Origin: Pseudomonadota bacterium
Lineage (GTDB): Bacteria; Pseudomonadota; Alphaproteobacteria; Rhizobiales; Xanthobacteraceae
NCBI GenBank assembly: GCA_018240595.1
Contig: JAFEFL010000025.1
Span: forward strand, 248,001-312,000
Length of the DNA stretch: 64,000 nt
Reading direction: 5' to 3'
Part shown: positions 46,951-56,044 of the stretch, piece after piece
Position numbering within the stretch: the first letter of the stretch is position 1
Layout: every line of letters starts with the position of its first letter
Translations under genes and position numbers: made by a program
Notes under the pieces: model-generated
Seen by the model: the letters and a program-made list of their open reading frames with translations, nothing else
The model's database searches: none
What the model was told of the DNA's origin: nothing

Positions 46951-48243
46951 GTGCCGAGCGAACAGAAGCTGACCGTCGCCATCATCGGAGCCGGCATTGT
47001 CGGCCTCTGTACCGCCCTCGAAGTGCAGCGCGACGGCCACGACGTCGTCATCATCGAGCCGGACGAAGCGGGCGGCCGGCAGGCCGCCTCCTACGGCAAC
47101 GGCACCTGGCTCAACCCCGGTTCGGTGCTGCCGATGTCGACGCCCGGCCTGTGGAAGCAGGTGCCGGGCTTCCTGCTCGATCCCAACGGTCCGTTCATCA
47201 TTCGCTGGCGTCACCTGCCCTCGCTCGCCGGCTGGCTCATCCGCTTCGTGCTCGCCGGCCGCACCTGGCAGCAGATCGAAACCTGCGCGACGCAACGCTA
47301 TTGGCTGAGCCGGACGACGGCGCAGGAGCACGCCGCGCTGGCACTGGAAGCCGGCCGCCCCGAACTGATCCGCCGCAACGGCCTGATGTTCATCTATCCC
47401 GCCCAGGCCGACATCGATGCCGAAAACCGGGCATGGCGGCTGCGTCAGACTCTCGGCATTCGCTTTCGCAAGGTCGAGACCGCCGAACTGCGCCAGCGCG
47501 TGCCGGAACTGAGCGATGCCTATACGCTTGGCATGCAGGTTGACGACGGCGGCCAAGTTGTCGACCCGGGGGCGTATTGCGATGCGCTGTTCCGACTCGC
47601 GTTGAGCCGCGGCGCGATGCACAAGAAGGCGCGCGCCACTGGCTTCAGCTTCAACGGCAACCGGCTGTCGGCGGTCCTGACCGACGGGGGCGCCGTGCCT
47701 TGCGATCGCGCCGTCATTGCCGCCGGCGTCCATTCGCGCGATCTCGCGGCCAAGGCTGGCGACGACGTGCCGCTGATCTCCGAGCGCGGCTATCACGTCG
47801 TCATTCCCGATCCGGGCTTCGATCTCCCGACCGGGCTTATGCCATCCGACGGCAAGATGGGCGTGATCTGGACGCCGCAAGGTTTGCGGCTCGCCGGCCA
47901 AGTCGAACTCGCCTCGATCGACGCGCCGCCGAACTGGCAACGCGCGAAGATTCTGCTCAATTATGTGCGCCGCATGTTTCCCGCCCTCGCCGCCAGGACG
48001 GATGCGGTCGAGAAGAATGTCGGCTCGGACAATTACTGGATGGGACACCGGCCTTCGACGCCGGACGGACTGCCCTGCATCGGCGCCGCTTCCGGTTCGC
48101 CGGACATCGTCCACGCCTTCGGCCACGGCCATGTCGGCATGATCCAGGCGCCGGCGAGCGGCAAGCTGGTTGCCGCGATGATCGCTGGCCGCGATCCCGG
48201 CTATGATGCAGCGCCGTTCTCGGCGCGGCGGTTTGCGCAATGA
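46951..48243 (+). CDS. DadA-like FAD-dependent D-amino acid dehydrogenase
   Basis: 430 residues, GTG start. FAD motif AIIGAGIVGLCTALEVQRDGHDVVIIEPDEAGGRQAASYGNG in parts; central LNPGSVLPMSTPGLWKQVP; C-terminal MGHRPSTPDGLPCIGAASGSPDIVHAFGHGHVGM, all typical of DadA-type enzymes. Oxidises a D-amino acid at the alpha carbon. For D-lysine the product would cyclise to delta-1-piperideine-2-carboxylate, which suits the ketimine reductase that follows. D-hydroxyproline dehydrogenase (HypO) belongs to the same family and is an alternative. Stop overlaps the next start (ATGA). Confidence 0.87.
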   Translation: MPSEQKLTVAIIGAGIVGLCTALEVQRDGHDVVIIEPDEAGGRQAASYGNGTWLNPGSVLPMSTPGLWKQVPGFLLDPNGPFIIRWRHLPSLAGWLIRFVLAGRTWQQIETCATQRYWLSRTTAQEHAALALEAGRPELIRRNGLMFIYPAQADIDAENRAWRLRQTLGIRFRKVETAELRQRVPELSDAYTLGMQVDDGGQVVDPGAYCDALFRLALSRGAMHKKARATGFSFNGNRLSAVLTDGGAVPCDRAVIAAGVHSRDLAAKAGDDVPLISERGYHVVIPDPGFDLPTGLMPSDGKMGVIWTPQGLRLAGQVELASIDAPPNWQRAKILLNYVRRMFPALAARTDAVEKNVGSDNYWMGHRPSTPDGLPCIGAASGSPDIVHAFGHGHVGMIQAPASGKLVAAMIAGRDPGYDAAPFSARRFAQ

Positions 48244-49208
48244 GCGGCGCGCTGCTTTATCTCTGCGAGCGCGATGTGCAGAGCCTCGTCATTTCGCCCG
48301 GCGAGGCGCGGCGTGCCGTGCTGCAGGCGTTTCGCGACCACGCCGCAGGACTCAACCAGAGCCTGCCGAAAAGCGCGCTGGCGCTCGGGCCCGGTCACGG
48401 CTTTCAGGCAATGCCGGCGGCCTCCAGCGCCCAAGGCATCGCCACGCTGAAATGGGTGGCAATGGCGCCGGTGCCGCCCGGCAGCACGGTGCGCGGCATC
48501 AACGGCCTGATTATCGTCAGCGATTACCAATCCGGCGTGCCGGTCGCGGTGCTCGACGGCAACGAAGTCACGCTGATCCGCACTGCGGCGATGTCGGCCG
48601 CGGCGGCGGCCTGCATGGCGCCGCCCGAGCCGAAGCGCATCGGCTTCATCGGTTGCGGCCTGCAAGCGCATGCGCACCTTGCCGCCTTTCTCGACCTCTA
48701 TCCCGGCTTGAGGGAGGCCTTGGCCTTCAGCCGCAGCCGCGCTTCCGCCGAGGCGCTCGCCGCGGCGGCGCAAGCGCGCGGCCTTGATGCGACGGTCAGC
48801 GACGATGCCGATGCCGTCCTCGCATCATGCGACATCGTCATTTCGATGGTGCCCGGCGCGCCCGGCTTGAAACCGTTTCTCGATGCGCGGCGCCTGAAGA
48901 AGATCGCCTTCGCCTGCGCCGTCGATATCGGGCGGAGCTGGATTCCAGATACCCTCCCCGCCTTCGATGTTCTTGCCACCGACAGCATGGTGCAGATGAA
49001 GGCGCCCTACGACGTCAACAACGAGCCGGTGACGACGGTGCGCTTCCAGACCGATCTCATCCAGCTTGCCACCGAGCCGAAGCCCGTCACCGCGACGTCG
49101 CGCTCGCTATTCTGCTTCCGCGGCTTTGCCATTGCCGATCTCGCGGTCGCGCATCTCGCCGTCGAGCGCGCCCGCGCCGCCGGCGTCGGCACGAGCCTGC
49201 CGCTATGA
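48240..49208 (+). CDS. Ornithine cyclodeaminase/mu-crystallin family, probable ketimine reductase (copy 1)
   Basis: 322 residues. N-terminal substrate domain with KWVAMAPVPPGSTVRGINGLIIVSD and VAVLDGNEVTLIRTAAMSAAAA, then Rossmann motif IGFIGCGLQAHAHLAAFLDL (about 136-155). In this family the bacterial delta-1-piperideine/pyrroline-2-carboxylate reductases make L-pipecolate or L-proline with NAD(P)H. Coupled by 4-bp overlaps to both the DadA-like gene and the FMN oxidase gene. Proposed step: piperideine-2-carboxylate to L-pipecolate. Confidence 0.85.
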   Translation: MSGALLYLCERDVQSLVISPGEARRAVLQAFRDHAAGLNQSLPKSALALGPGHGFQAMPAASSAQGIATLKWVAMAPVPPGSTVRGINGLIIVSDYQSGVPVAVLDGNEVTLIRTAAMSAAAAACMAPPEPKRIGFIGCGLQAHAHLAAFLDLYPGLREALAFSRSRASAEALAAAAQARGLDATVSDDADAVLASCDIVISMVPGAPGLKPFLDARRLKKIAFACAVDIGRSWIPDTLPAFDVLATDSMVQMKAPYDVNNEPVTTVRFQTDLIQLATEPKPVTATSRSLFCFRGFAIADLAVAHLAVERARAAGVGTSLPL

Positions 49209-50347
49209 CCGGCTTCGCCCACATCCTCGACGTCGAGGACGCCCGCCGCGCCGCGCGGCGCCGCCTGCCCCGCGGCCTGTTCGAATTCATCGATCGCGGC
49301 ACCGAGGATGAAGTTTCGCTCGCCGGCAATCGCGCCAAGCTCGATGCCGTCAAGCTGGCGCCGTCGGTCTTGGTCGATGTCACGCAACGCTCGGCCGCGG
49401 CCGAAATCTTCGGCATGACTCAGCCGAGCCCGCTGATCGTCGCGCCGACCGCCGTCGCCGGCCTGGTGTGGCATGACGGCGAGATCGCGCTCGCCCAAGC
49501 GGCGGCGAAAGCCGGCATCCCGTTCTGCGTCTCGACGCAATCGAATACGCCGATCGAACGCATCGCGCAGGAGTCCGGCGCGCGGCTGTGGTTCCAGCTT
49601 TACGTCTGGAAGAACCGCGCGCGCACGCTGACGCTGATCGACCGCGCCGCCAAGGCCGGCGCCGAGGCGCTGGTGCTGACGGTCGACACCGCCGTCGGGC
49701 CGGTGCGCGAGTATAATGTGCGCAACGGCTTCGGCATTCCGCTCAAGCCCTCGCTGCGCGCCGGTATCGATGTCGCGCTGCATCCGCGCTGGACCTGCGA
49801 TGTGATGCTGCGCGCGCTGCTCACGTCCGGCGTGCCGACCTACGCGCATTACCCCGACGAGTTCCGCACGCCGCTCGGCCGCGCCGCATTGTCGACCGAG
49901 GTCGATTTGGCGCCCGACGTCACGTGGGACGACGTGCGCCTGTTGCGCCAGCGCTGGAAGGGCAAGTTCATCCTCAAGGGCATCCTCACGGTCGCCGACG
50001 CGCGCACCGCGCTGGAGCACGGCGTCGACGGCATCGTGGTGTCGAACCATGGCGCGCGCAATCTGGATGCCGCCCCCGGACCGACCGATGTGCTGCCGGC
50101 CATCGTCGCCGCGGTCGGCGACAAGATGGAAGTGCTGGCCGACAGCGGCGTGCGCCGCGGCGCCGACGTCGCCCGCTTCGTCGCGCTCGGCGCCAAGGGC
50201 GTGATGATCGGCCGCGCCACGCTCTACGGCGTCGCCATCGGCGGCGCCGACGGCGCGGGCCGCGTGCTCGACATCCTGCATCAACAGTTGAGCGCGACGA
50301 TGGGCATGCTCGGCGCGCAGCGCCTGAGCGACATCCGGCTCGCTTAA
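49205..50347 (+). CDS. FMN-dependent alpha-hydroxyacid oxidase/dehydrogenase
   Basis: 380 residues. TIM-barrel FMN enzyme of the L-lactate/glycolate/mandelate family: LIVAPTAVAGLVWHDGEIALAQAAAKAG, FQLYVWKNR, LVLTVDTAVGPVREYNVRNGF, FILKGILTVADA, catalytic His in VVSNHGARNLD (GARNLD replaces the common GGRQLD), LADSGVRRGADVARFVALGAKGVMIGR. Oxidises an L-2-hydroxyacid to the 2-oxoacid. No step in the proposed lysine route needs it, so the substrate is open. Last gene of the operon; its stop overlaps that of the convergent aminotransferase. Confidence 0.92.
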   Translation: MTGFAHILDVEDARRAARRRLPRGLFEFIDRGTEDEVSLAGNRAKLDAVKLAPSVLVDVTQRSAAAEIFGMTQPSPLIVAPTAVAGLVWHDGEIALAQAAAKAGIPFCVSTQSNTPIERIAQESGARLWFQLYVWKNRARTLTLIDRAAKAGAEALVLTVDTAVGPVREYNVRNGFGIPLKPSLRAGIDVALHPRWTCDVMLRALLTSGVPTYAHYPDEFRTPLGRAALSTEVDLAPDVTWDDVRLLRQRWKGKFILKGILTVADARTALEHGVDGIVVSNHGARNLDAAPGPTDVLPAIVAAVGDKMEVLADSGVRRGADVARFVALGAKGVMIGRATLYGVAIGGADGAGRVLDILHQQLSATMGMLGAQRLSDIRLA

Positions 50348-51582
50348 GCGCGCTTCAATTTCGCGCAGGCCGCGGCGATGCGCGCCAGCGCTTCGCGCAG
50401 CTCGGCTTCCGAGGTCGCGTAGGAAATGCGGAAATAAGGCGCGAGGCCAAAGCACGAGCCCGGCACCATGGCGACGTCGGCGTCCATGACGTAAGCGCAG
50501 AAATCGCCGTCGCTCCTGACGACGCTACCATCCGGCGTCGTGGCGCCGATCAGGCCGGCGCAGCTCGCAAACACATAGAACGCGCCCTGCGGCCGGATGC
50601 AGTCGATGCCGGCAATGGCGTTGAGCCCATTGACGACGAGATCGCGCCGCTTCTGGAACGCCAGCCGGCGCTCTTCGACGATGTCCTGCGGGCCGTCGAG
50701 CGCGGCGATCGCCGCCGCCTGGCTGATCGACGACGGACACGAGGTCGACTGGCTCTGCACGATCGACATCGCCTTGATCAGCGCCGCCGGCCCGCCGCCA
50801 TAACCGAGCCGCCAGCCGGTCATGGCGTAGGCCTTGGACACGCCGTTCACCGTCAGCGTGCGATCCTTCAGGTCGGGCGCCACCTGCGCCAAAGTGGTGA
50901 ATTCGAAATCGTCATAGATAATGTGCTCATACATGTCGTCCGTCATCACCCAGACATCGGGATGACGGCGCAGCACGTCGGCCAATGCCGCCAGGTCCGC
51001 GCGACGATAGGCGGCACCGGTCGGATTGGACGGCGAGTTGAGCAGCAGCCAGCGCGTCCTCGGCGTGATCGCGGCCTCGAGCTGCTCGGGAAGCAAACGG
51101 AAACCGGAGTCGGCGCCGCACGGCACCGTCACCGCGACGCCGCCGGCAATGGCAACGATGTCGCTGTAGCTGGTCCAGTACGGCGCCGGGATGACGACCT
51201 CGTCGCCATCGGCGAGCGTCGCCATGAAGGCGTTGAACAGCACCTGCTTGGCGCCGGCGCCGCAGGTGATCTCGTCCTGCGCATAAACGAGGCCGTTCTC
51301 GCGCGCGAACTTGCGGCGCACCGCTTCCTTCAGTTCGGGCGATCCGTCGAGCACGGTATAGCGCGTCTGGTTGCCGGCGATGGCGCGCACCGCCGCGTCC
51401 TTGATGTGCTGCGGCGTGTCGAAATCCGGCTCGCCGGCGCCGAGCACGATCATCGGCCGGCCGGCGCGCTTGAGCGCCGCGGCCTTGGCCGTGATCGCCA
51501 GGATCTCGGACACGCCCATGGTGGCGAGCCGCGGCGCAATACGAAACGCCGCCTTCGGTGCACTGCCCGCCATCAGGTTCAT
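50344..51582 (-). CDS. Class I PLP aminotransferase (candidate 2-aminoadipate aminotransferase)
   Basis: 412 residues. Aspartate/aromatic aminotransferase fold: LGAGEPDFDTPQHI (about 48-61), Asn in LNSPSNPTGAAYRRADL, Schiff-base lysine K250 in VNGVSKAYAMTGWRLGY, Arg in FRISYATSEAELREAL. Substrate is not readable from sequence. The co-directional amaB and hglS genes on either side of the pathway make 2-aminoadipate to 2-oxoadipate the natural step. 15 bp after amaB on the minus strand. Confidence 0.88.
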   Translation of the reverse strand: MNLMAGSAPKAAFRIAPRLATMGVSEILAITAKAAALKRAGRPMIVLGAGEPDFDTPQHIKDAAVRAIAGNQTRYTVLDGSPELKEAVRRKFARENGLVYAQDEITCGAGAKQVLFNAFMATLADGDEVVIPAPYWTSYSDIVAIAGGVAVTVPCGADSGFRLLPEQLEAAITPRTRWLLLNSPSNPTGAAYRRADLAALADVLRRHPDVWVMTDDMYEHIIYDDFEFTTLAQVAPDLKDRTLTVNGVSKAYAMTGWRLGYGGGPAALIKAMSIVQSQSTSCPSSISQAAAIAALDGPQDIVEERRLAFQKRRDLVVNGLNAIAGIDCIRPQGAFYVFASCAGLIGATTPDGSVVRSDGDFCAYVMDADVAMVPGSCFGLAPYFRISYATSEAELREALARIAAACAKLKRA

Positions 51583-51597
51583 GTCCCTGCCCTCGCC

Positions 51598-53115
51598 TCA
51601 GATGTCGAACTTGACGCCCTGGGCGAGCGGCAGCTTGCGGCCGTAGTTCACGGCGCTGGTCTGCCGGCGCATATAGGCCTTCCAGGCGTCGGAGCCGCTC
51701 TCGCGGCCGCCGCCGGTTTCCTTCTCGCCGCCGAAGGCGCCGCCGATTTCCGCGCCCGACGTGCCCATATTGACGTTGGCGATGCCGCAATCGGAGCCGC
51801 GCGCCGACAGGAAGGTCTCGATCTCGCGAATGTCGGTGCCGAAGATCGACGACGACAGGCCCTGCGGCACGCCGTTATGCAGCGCGATGGCTTCGTCGAG
51901 GTCCTTGTACTTCAGCACGTAGAGGATCGGCGCGAAGGTCTCCTCGCACACCGTTTCGTTTTGCGACGGCATTTCGACCAGCGCCGGGCGCACATAGAAC
52001 GACTTCGGCCCGTTGACGTCGACGCGCTCGCCGCCATGCACGGTGCCGCCCGCCTTCTTCGCCGCCGCGAGCGCGGCCTGCATCGCCTCGTAAGCGCGGC
52101 CGTCGATCAGCGGGCCGACCAGGGCATCCGACGTGATCGGGTTGCCGATCGAGATCGCCTTGTAGACGCTCGCCAGCTTCGGCACGAGCTTGTCGTAAAC
52201 GCTCTCGTGCACGATCAGGCGGCGCATGGTGGTGCAGCGCTGGCCGGCCGTGCCCATGGCGCCGAAGGCCACGGCGCGCAAGGTGAGATCGAGATCGGCC
52301 GACGGCGTCACGATCGAGGCGTTGTTGCCCCCGAGTTCGAGAATGGCGCGGCCGAAGCGGCGCGCCACGCGCTCGCCGACGATGCGGCCCATGCGCGTCG
52401 AGCCGGTGGCGGAGAGAACCGGCACGCGCGGATCGTCGACCAGCGCCTCGCCGACCTCGCGGCCGCCGATCAGCATGGTGAGCAGGCCCTTGGGCACGCC
52501 GCCGAATTTTTCCGCCGCACGTGCCGTGATGGCGGCCACGGCGAGTGCCGTGAGTGGTGCTTTCTCCGACGGCTTCCACACCACCGAGTCGCCGCAGACG
52601 AAAGCGAGCGCCGCGTTCCACGACCACACCGCGACCGGAAAGTTGAAGGCGGAAATGACGCCGACGACGCCGGCCGGGTGCCACTGTTCGGTCAGGCGAT
52701 GGTCTTCGCGCTCCGACTGAATGGCGAGACCGTAAAGCTGCCGCGCCTGACCGACCGCCAGATCGCAAATGTCGATCATCTCCTGCACTTCGCCGAGGCC
52801 TTCGGACGGCGACTTGCCGACTTCGAGGCTGACGAGGCGGCCGAGCGCCGGCTTGGCGGCGCGCAGCTCTTCGCCGAGCACGCGCACGAACTCGCCGCGG
52901 CGCGGCGCCGGCACTGAGCGCCATTGCAGGAAGGCTTCATGCGCTTGCCCGATCAGCCCGGCGACCTGCGCCACCGGCGTTTCCGGCACCGAAGCGACGA
53001 CCGAGCCGTCCACCGGCGAGACGACATTGAGCGTGCCGCCTTGCGTCTGCGCCGCGGCAACGCCGAGCTTGTCGAGAATATTGCGAACTTCGGTCTGGAT
53101 CGAGATCTGCGTCAC
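51598..53115 (-). CDS. amaB: ALDH7-type alpha-aminoadipic semialdehyde dehydrogenase (AmaB)
   Basis: 505 residues from GTG (VTQISIQTEV); the longer upstream frame lacks family similarity. ALDH7/antiquitin hallmarks: catalytic E260 in LELGGNNASIV, C294 in GQRCTTMRRL, and the tail IGGAFGGEKETGGGRESGSD-AWKAYMRRQT (printed in two pieces). This subfamily is specific for aminoadipate semialdehyde/piperideine-6-carboxylate, unlike ketoglutarate semialdehyde dehydrogenases. Oxidises the AmaA product to 2-aminoadipate with NAD(P). 37 bp downstream of the amaA-like gene. Confidence 0.93.
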   Translation of the reverse strand: MTQISIQTEVRNILDKLGVAAAQTQGGTLNVVSPVDGSVVASVPETPVAQVAGLIGQAHEAFLQWRSVPAPRRGEFVRVLGEELRAAKPALGRLVSLEVGKSPSEGLGEVQEMIDICDLAVGQARQLYGLAIQSEREDHRLTEQWHPAGVVGVISAFNFPVAVWSWNAALAFVCGDSVVWKPSEKAPLTALAVAAITARAAEKFGGVPKGLLTMLIGGREVGEALVDDPRVPVLSATGSTRMGRIVGERVARRFGRAILELGGNNASIVTPSADLDLTLRAVAFGAMGTAGQRCTTMRRLIVHESVYDKLVPKLASVYKAISIGNPITSDALVGPLIDGRAYEAMQAALAAAKKAGGTVHGGERVDVNGPKSFYVRPALVEMPSQNETVCEETFAPILYVLKYKDLDEAIALHNGVPQGLSSSIFGTDIREIETFLSARGSDCGIANVNMGTSGAEIGGAFGGEKETGGGRESGSDAWKAYMRRQTSAVNYGRKLPLAQGVKFDI

Positions 53116-53152
53116 GTTGTGTCCGTTCTCTGGTCTGGATAGGTGATGGCAC

Positions 53153-54436
53153 TCAGAAGCGGGCGCCGGCGGCATGCGCTACCTGCGCGCCCACTTCGTA
53201 ATAGATTTCCTTCGCGGCGCGCAGCGGCGCTGCGGTCGCCTCCGTCAATGGCAACGGCAGATCGGCCTCGCCGGTCTTGCCGGAAACGAGCTCGGCAAGG
53301 CAGCGGCCGAACACCGTGCCCGGCGCGATGCCGCGGCCGTTATAGCCGCTGAAGGCGACGACGTTGCGGCCGAGGCGGTGAAAGCGCGGCACGTTGTCCA
53401 CGGTCATGCCGATTTTGCCGTGCCATTCGGTTTCGAATTCGGCGTCCTTGAGCTGCGGGAACAGCCTGGCCATGGCGCGGCGGCCCCAGTTGCGGTGGAT
53501 CGGCAGGCCGGTGCCACGCAGCGCGCCGACGCTGCCAAAGATGAAGCGGCCTTCCTGATCGAAACGGAACGAGCTGAGAATCTCCTTGGTGTCCCAGGCA
53601 CCCTGCCGCTCCGGCAGGATGGAGCGGCGCAGATTGTCGGACAGCGGCTTCGTCGCGAGATTGAAATACGGCAGGTGCACGAGTTCGCTGCGCAGTTGCG
53701 GCCACAGCGTCGTCGTATAGGCGTTGGTCGCGACGATGACCCAAGGCGCGGTGACGCTGCCCGACGCCGTGCGCAGCCGCCACTGTGCGCCCTCGTCGTC
53801 GGCGCCGATGACGGCACTGTCGGTATGGATCGCGGCGCCGGCCTTGGCTGCGGCATGCGCCAGCCCACGCACATAGGCCAGAGGCTGAACGGTGCCGGCG
53901 CGCTCGTCGAGCAGCGAACCGGCATAAGCCTTCGTGCCAACTTTGTGTGCCGTCTCCGCGGCATCGAGCAGCCGCACCGGCGCCCCGCGCGCCTGCCATT
54001 GCCGCGCGCGCTCCTTGATCTCGGCAAGACCGTCATCGCCGACAGCGCAATGCAGCGTGCCGATCGGCGTCGCCTCGCATTGCATGTTGTGGCGCGCGAT
54101 CAGATCGAACACGACGCGCGGCGCGCCGCCGAGCAGGTCGAGTACGCGCGGGCCATAGGTGTCACCGAGCACGGCCGGAATTTCGTCGGGCATTACCCAC
54201 AGGCCGGCATTGACCAGACCGACATTGCGGCCCGACCCGCCGAAGCCGATCTCGGCCGCTTCCAGGACCACGACCTTGGCGCCGCCTTCGGCCAGATGCA
54301 GCGCCGCCGACAGGCCGGTGAAACCGGCGCCGACGATCGCGACATCCGCCCTCGCCTCGCCCTGAAGCGCGCGCGTGACCGGCGGCGGCGGCGCCGTGCG
54401 CTCCCAAAGACCATGGCTGCGAGGATCGTTTTTCAT
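53153..54436 (-). CDS. amaA: DadA/AmaA-type FAD oxidase, probable L-pipecolate oxidase
   Basis: 427 residues. FAD motif VAIVGAGFTGLSAALHLAEGG (about 32-52), VVVLEAAEIGFGGSGRN, central LVHLPYFNLATKPLSDNLR, C-terminal GKIGMTVDNVPRFHRLGRNVVAFSGYNGRG. Length and position next to an ALDH7 gene match AmaA of Pseudomonas putida, which oxidises L-pipecolate to delta-1-piperideine-6-carboxylate. Sequence alone cannot exclude another secondary-amine substrate (sarcosine, putrescine derivatives). Second gene of the hglS-amaA-amaB-aminotransferase operon. Confidence 0.82.
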   Translation of the reverse strand: MKNDPRSHGLWERTAPPPPVTRALQGEARADVAIVGAGFTGLSAALHLAEGGAKVVVLEAAEIGFGGSGRNVGLVNAGLWVMPDEIPAVLGDTYGPRVLDLLGGAPRVVFDLIARHNMQCEATPIGTLHCAVGDDGLAEIKERARQWQARGAPVRLLDAAETAHKVGTKAYAGSLLDERAGTVQPLAYVRGLAHAAAKAGAAIHTDSAVIGADDEGAQWRLRTASGSVTAPWVIVATNAYTTTLWPQLRSELVHLPYFNLATKPLSDNLRRSILPERQGAWDTKEILSSFRFDQEGRFIFGSVGALRGTGLPIHRNWGRRAMARLFPQLKDAEFETEWHGKIGMTVDNVPRFHRLGRNVVAFSGYNGRGIAPGTVFGRCLAELVSGKTGEADLPLPLTEATAAPLRAAKEIYYEVGAQVAHAAGARF

Positions 54437-54490
54437 GAGCGCTATGTTGCCAGATCGGGCTCTTTCACACCATCAACGCCGCTGCATGGC

Positions 54491-55903
54491 TCACGAGGCC
54501 GGCGCCGGGGTGCGCTGGCGCAGGGCCGCCCGCACCGCGGCGATCGAAGTCTGCTGCGCCTGCTCGTAAATCTCGAACTCGTCGGCGACCGGTGCGCCGA
54601 GCGCCGCGATGAAGGCGGCCCGGGCGGTATTGGCTTCGTAGAGGCGCTGTTCGTCGCCGCCAAGATTGGACTGGAAGATGCCGGCCGCGCTCACCGGCAG
54701 AAAGTCCTCGTAGATCATCGGATAGGCCTCGACGATGCCGAGCCGTACCAGATCCTCGATGGGCATGGTGGCGGCATCGACCGGAAGATCGCGGCGCACG
54801 GCGGGACTCAGCGCGTATTTGAAGAAGCCGAGGCCCTGCAGACGCAGCGTGTCGTAATCGTCAGGGAATGTCGCGAAGGCGTCAGCCAAGCGCTCGTCAT
54901 AGCTCTTGGCACCATCGTCGCTGACGCCGTCGCGGCGCGCCGCGGCCAGCAACTCATCGTAGAGCGCGCGGCCCTGGCGCGTCAGCGCCAGACCGCGCTG
55001 CTCGATCTCGCCGAAACGCGCCGTATGCGTGCCGGCCACCTTGCCGTCGCCGCTGCCGAACAGGATCGGCTCCTCGAGCGCCTTGAAGCTGGTTTGCCGC
55101 AGCAGGATCGGACAGGCGCGCGGTGGCGGGCCTTCGATCACCGCCTTGGCGGCGATGCCGCGCGCCGGCATGCGGCGCTGCACCTCGTCGATGTCGAGCG
55201 TGCGCGGCGTCAGGTGGTTGATGTGGGGACCGCGGAAAGCGACGATGTCGGCAATCAGGCGGTGCGCCGCGCTCAGGCGGCGATAGGTCTCGGCATCGAC
55301 GGTCGCTTCGCTGTGCCACTGGAAGATGCGCACGGCTTCGCGCACGAAGCGCGTTGCCTCATCTTCGTCGAGGCCGCCGTTAAGTTCGAAGCGTTCAATC
55401 AGGCCTAAAACCTCGGGCGAATGGATGCGGCGGCGCGCCAGGATCGCCTCGGCCTCGCGGCGCAGGCTTTCGTCGTCGATCAGTTCGAGGCGCAGCAGCG
55501 AGGTGAAGACGCGGAACGGATTATTGGCGAGCGCCGTCTCGCCGACCGGGCGGAAGGCCGTCGAGTGCACCGGCACGCCGGCGACCGACAGGTCGTAGTA
55601 ACCGACCGGCACCATGCCCATGACGGCGAACAACCGGCGGATGAAGCCTAGTTCTCCGGCGGTGCCCACGCGGATGGCGCCGTGGCGCTCGACATTGATG
55701 CGGTCGAGGTCGTCGCTCGCGGTCAGACGGGCGCGAAGCGCGGGATCGGCTCCCAGCGTCTCGCCATTGACCTCGGCCACCAGCTCCAGAAGCGTGCCGT
55801 ACTGAGGCACCTCCGCCCTATACATCACCGACATGGCTTGAGAAAAAGCTGCCCGGATGTCGTCGGACCGCAAAGACGCCGCCGGGGCCGAAGGAGTGCC
55901 CAT
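54491..55903 (-). CDS. hglS: 2-Oxoadipate dioxygenase/decarboxylase HglS (DUF1338)
   Basis: 470 residues. An Fe(II) enzyme that converts 2-oxoadipate to D-2-hydroxyglutarate with loss of CO2 in D-lysine degradation. Key positions are intact: H74 and R78 (VERHGAIRVG), H230 (GPHINHLTPRTLDIDE) and E299 (RFGEIEQRGLAL). They correspond, with a small offset, to the metal triad and substrate arginine I recall for the P. putida enzyme (H70, R74, H226, E294). AGGA precedes the ATG. First gene of the minus-strand operon, divergent from a LysR regulator across 141 bp. Confidence 0.92.
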   Translation of the reverse strand: MGTPSAPAASLRSDDIRAAFSQAMSVMYRAEVPQYGTLLELVAEVNGETLGADPALRARLTASDDLDRINVERHGAIRVGTAGELGFIRRLFAVMGMVPVGYYDLSVAGVPVHSTAFRPVGETALANNPFRVFTSLLRLELIDDESLRREAEAILARRRIHSPEVLGLIERFELNGGLDEDEATRFVREAVRIFQWHSEATVDAETYRRLSAAHRLIADIVAFRGPHINHLTPRTLDIDEVQRRMPARGIAAKAVIEGPPPRACPILLRQTSFKALEEPILFGSGDGKVAGTHTARFGEIEQRGLALTRQGRALYDELLAAARRDGVSDDGAKSYDERLADAFATFPDDYDTLRLQGLGFFKYALSPAVRRDLPVDAATMPIEDLVRLGIVEAYPMIYEDFLPVSAAGIFQSNLGGDEQRLYEANTARAAFIAALGAPVADEFEIYEQAQQTSIAAVRAALRQRTPAPAS

Positions 55904-56044
55904 TTATCATCCTGATTTATTGAAATTTATTGACGGGCGGAGCCCGCCGCCGTGGCGCCAGTTTGGCCGTCCGGGGTCTGGATGCAAACGACGATCTCGC
56001 CTAAGATCATGAGTAAATGGAATGAACTAGGCCCCGGAGCCACC

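Noticed and set aside
46093-48240. A 715-codon minus-strand open frame
   Set aside because: Antisense shadow of the ABC ATPase and DadA-like genes.
49924-52917. A 997-codon plus-strand open frame
   Set aside because: It runs antisense to the aminotransferase and AmaB and out of frame through the FMN oxidase; no domain is present.
42110-53115. Hydroxyproline (HypD/HypO/HypH) catabolic cluster
   Set aside because: A DapA-like and a DadA-like gene are present, but no proline racemase/epimerase was found and the aldehyde dehydrogenase is ALDH7-type, not ketoglutarate-semialdehyde type. HglS also points to 2-oxoadipate. Kept only as an alternative for single genes.
53174-55408. A 744-codon plus-strand open frame
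   Set aside because: Antisense shadow of the AmaA-like and HglS genes, with low-complexity translation.
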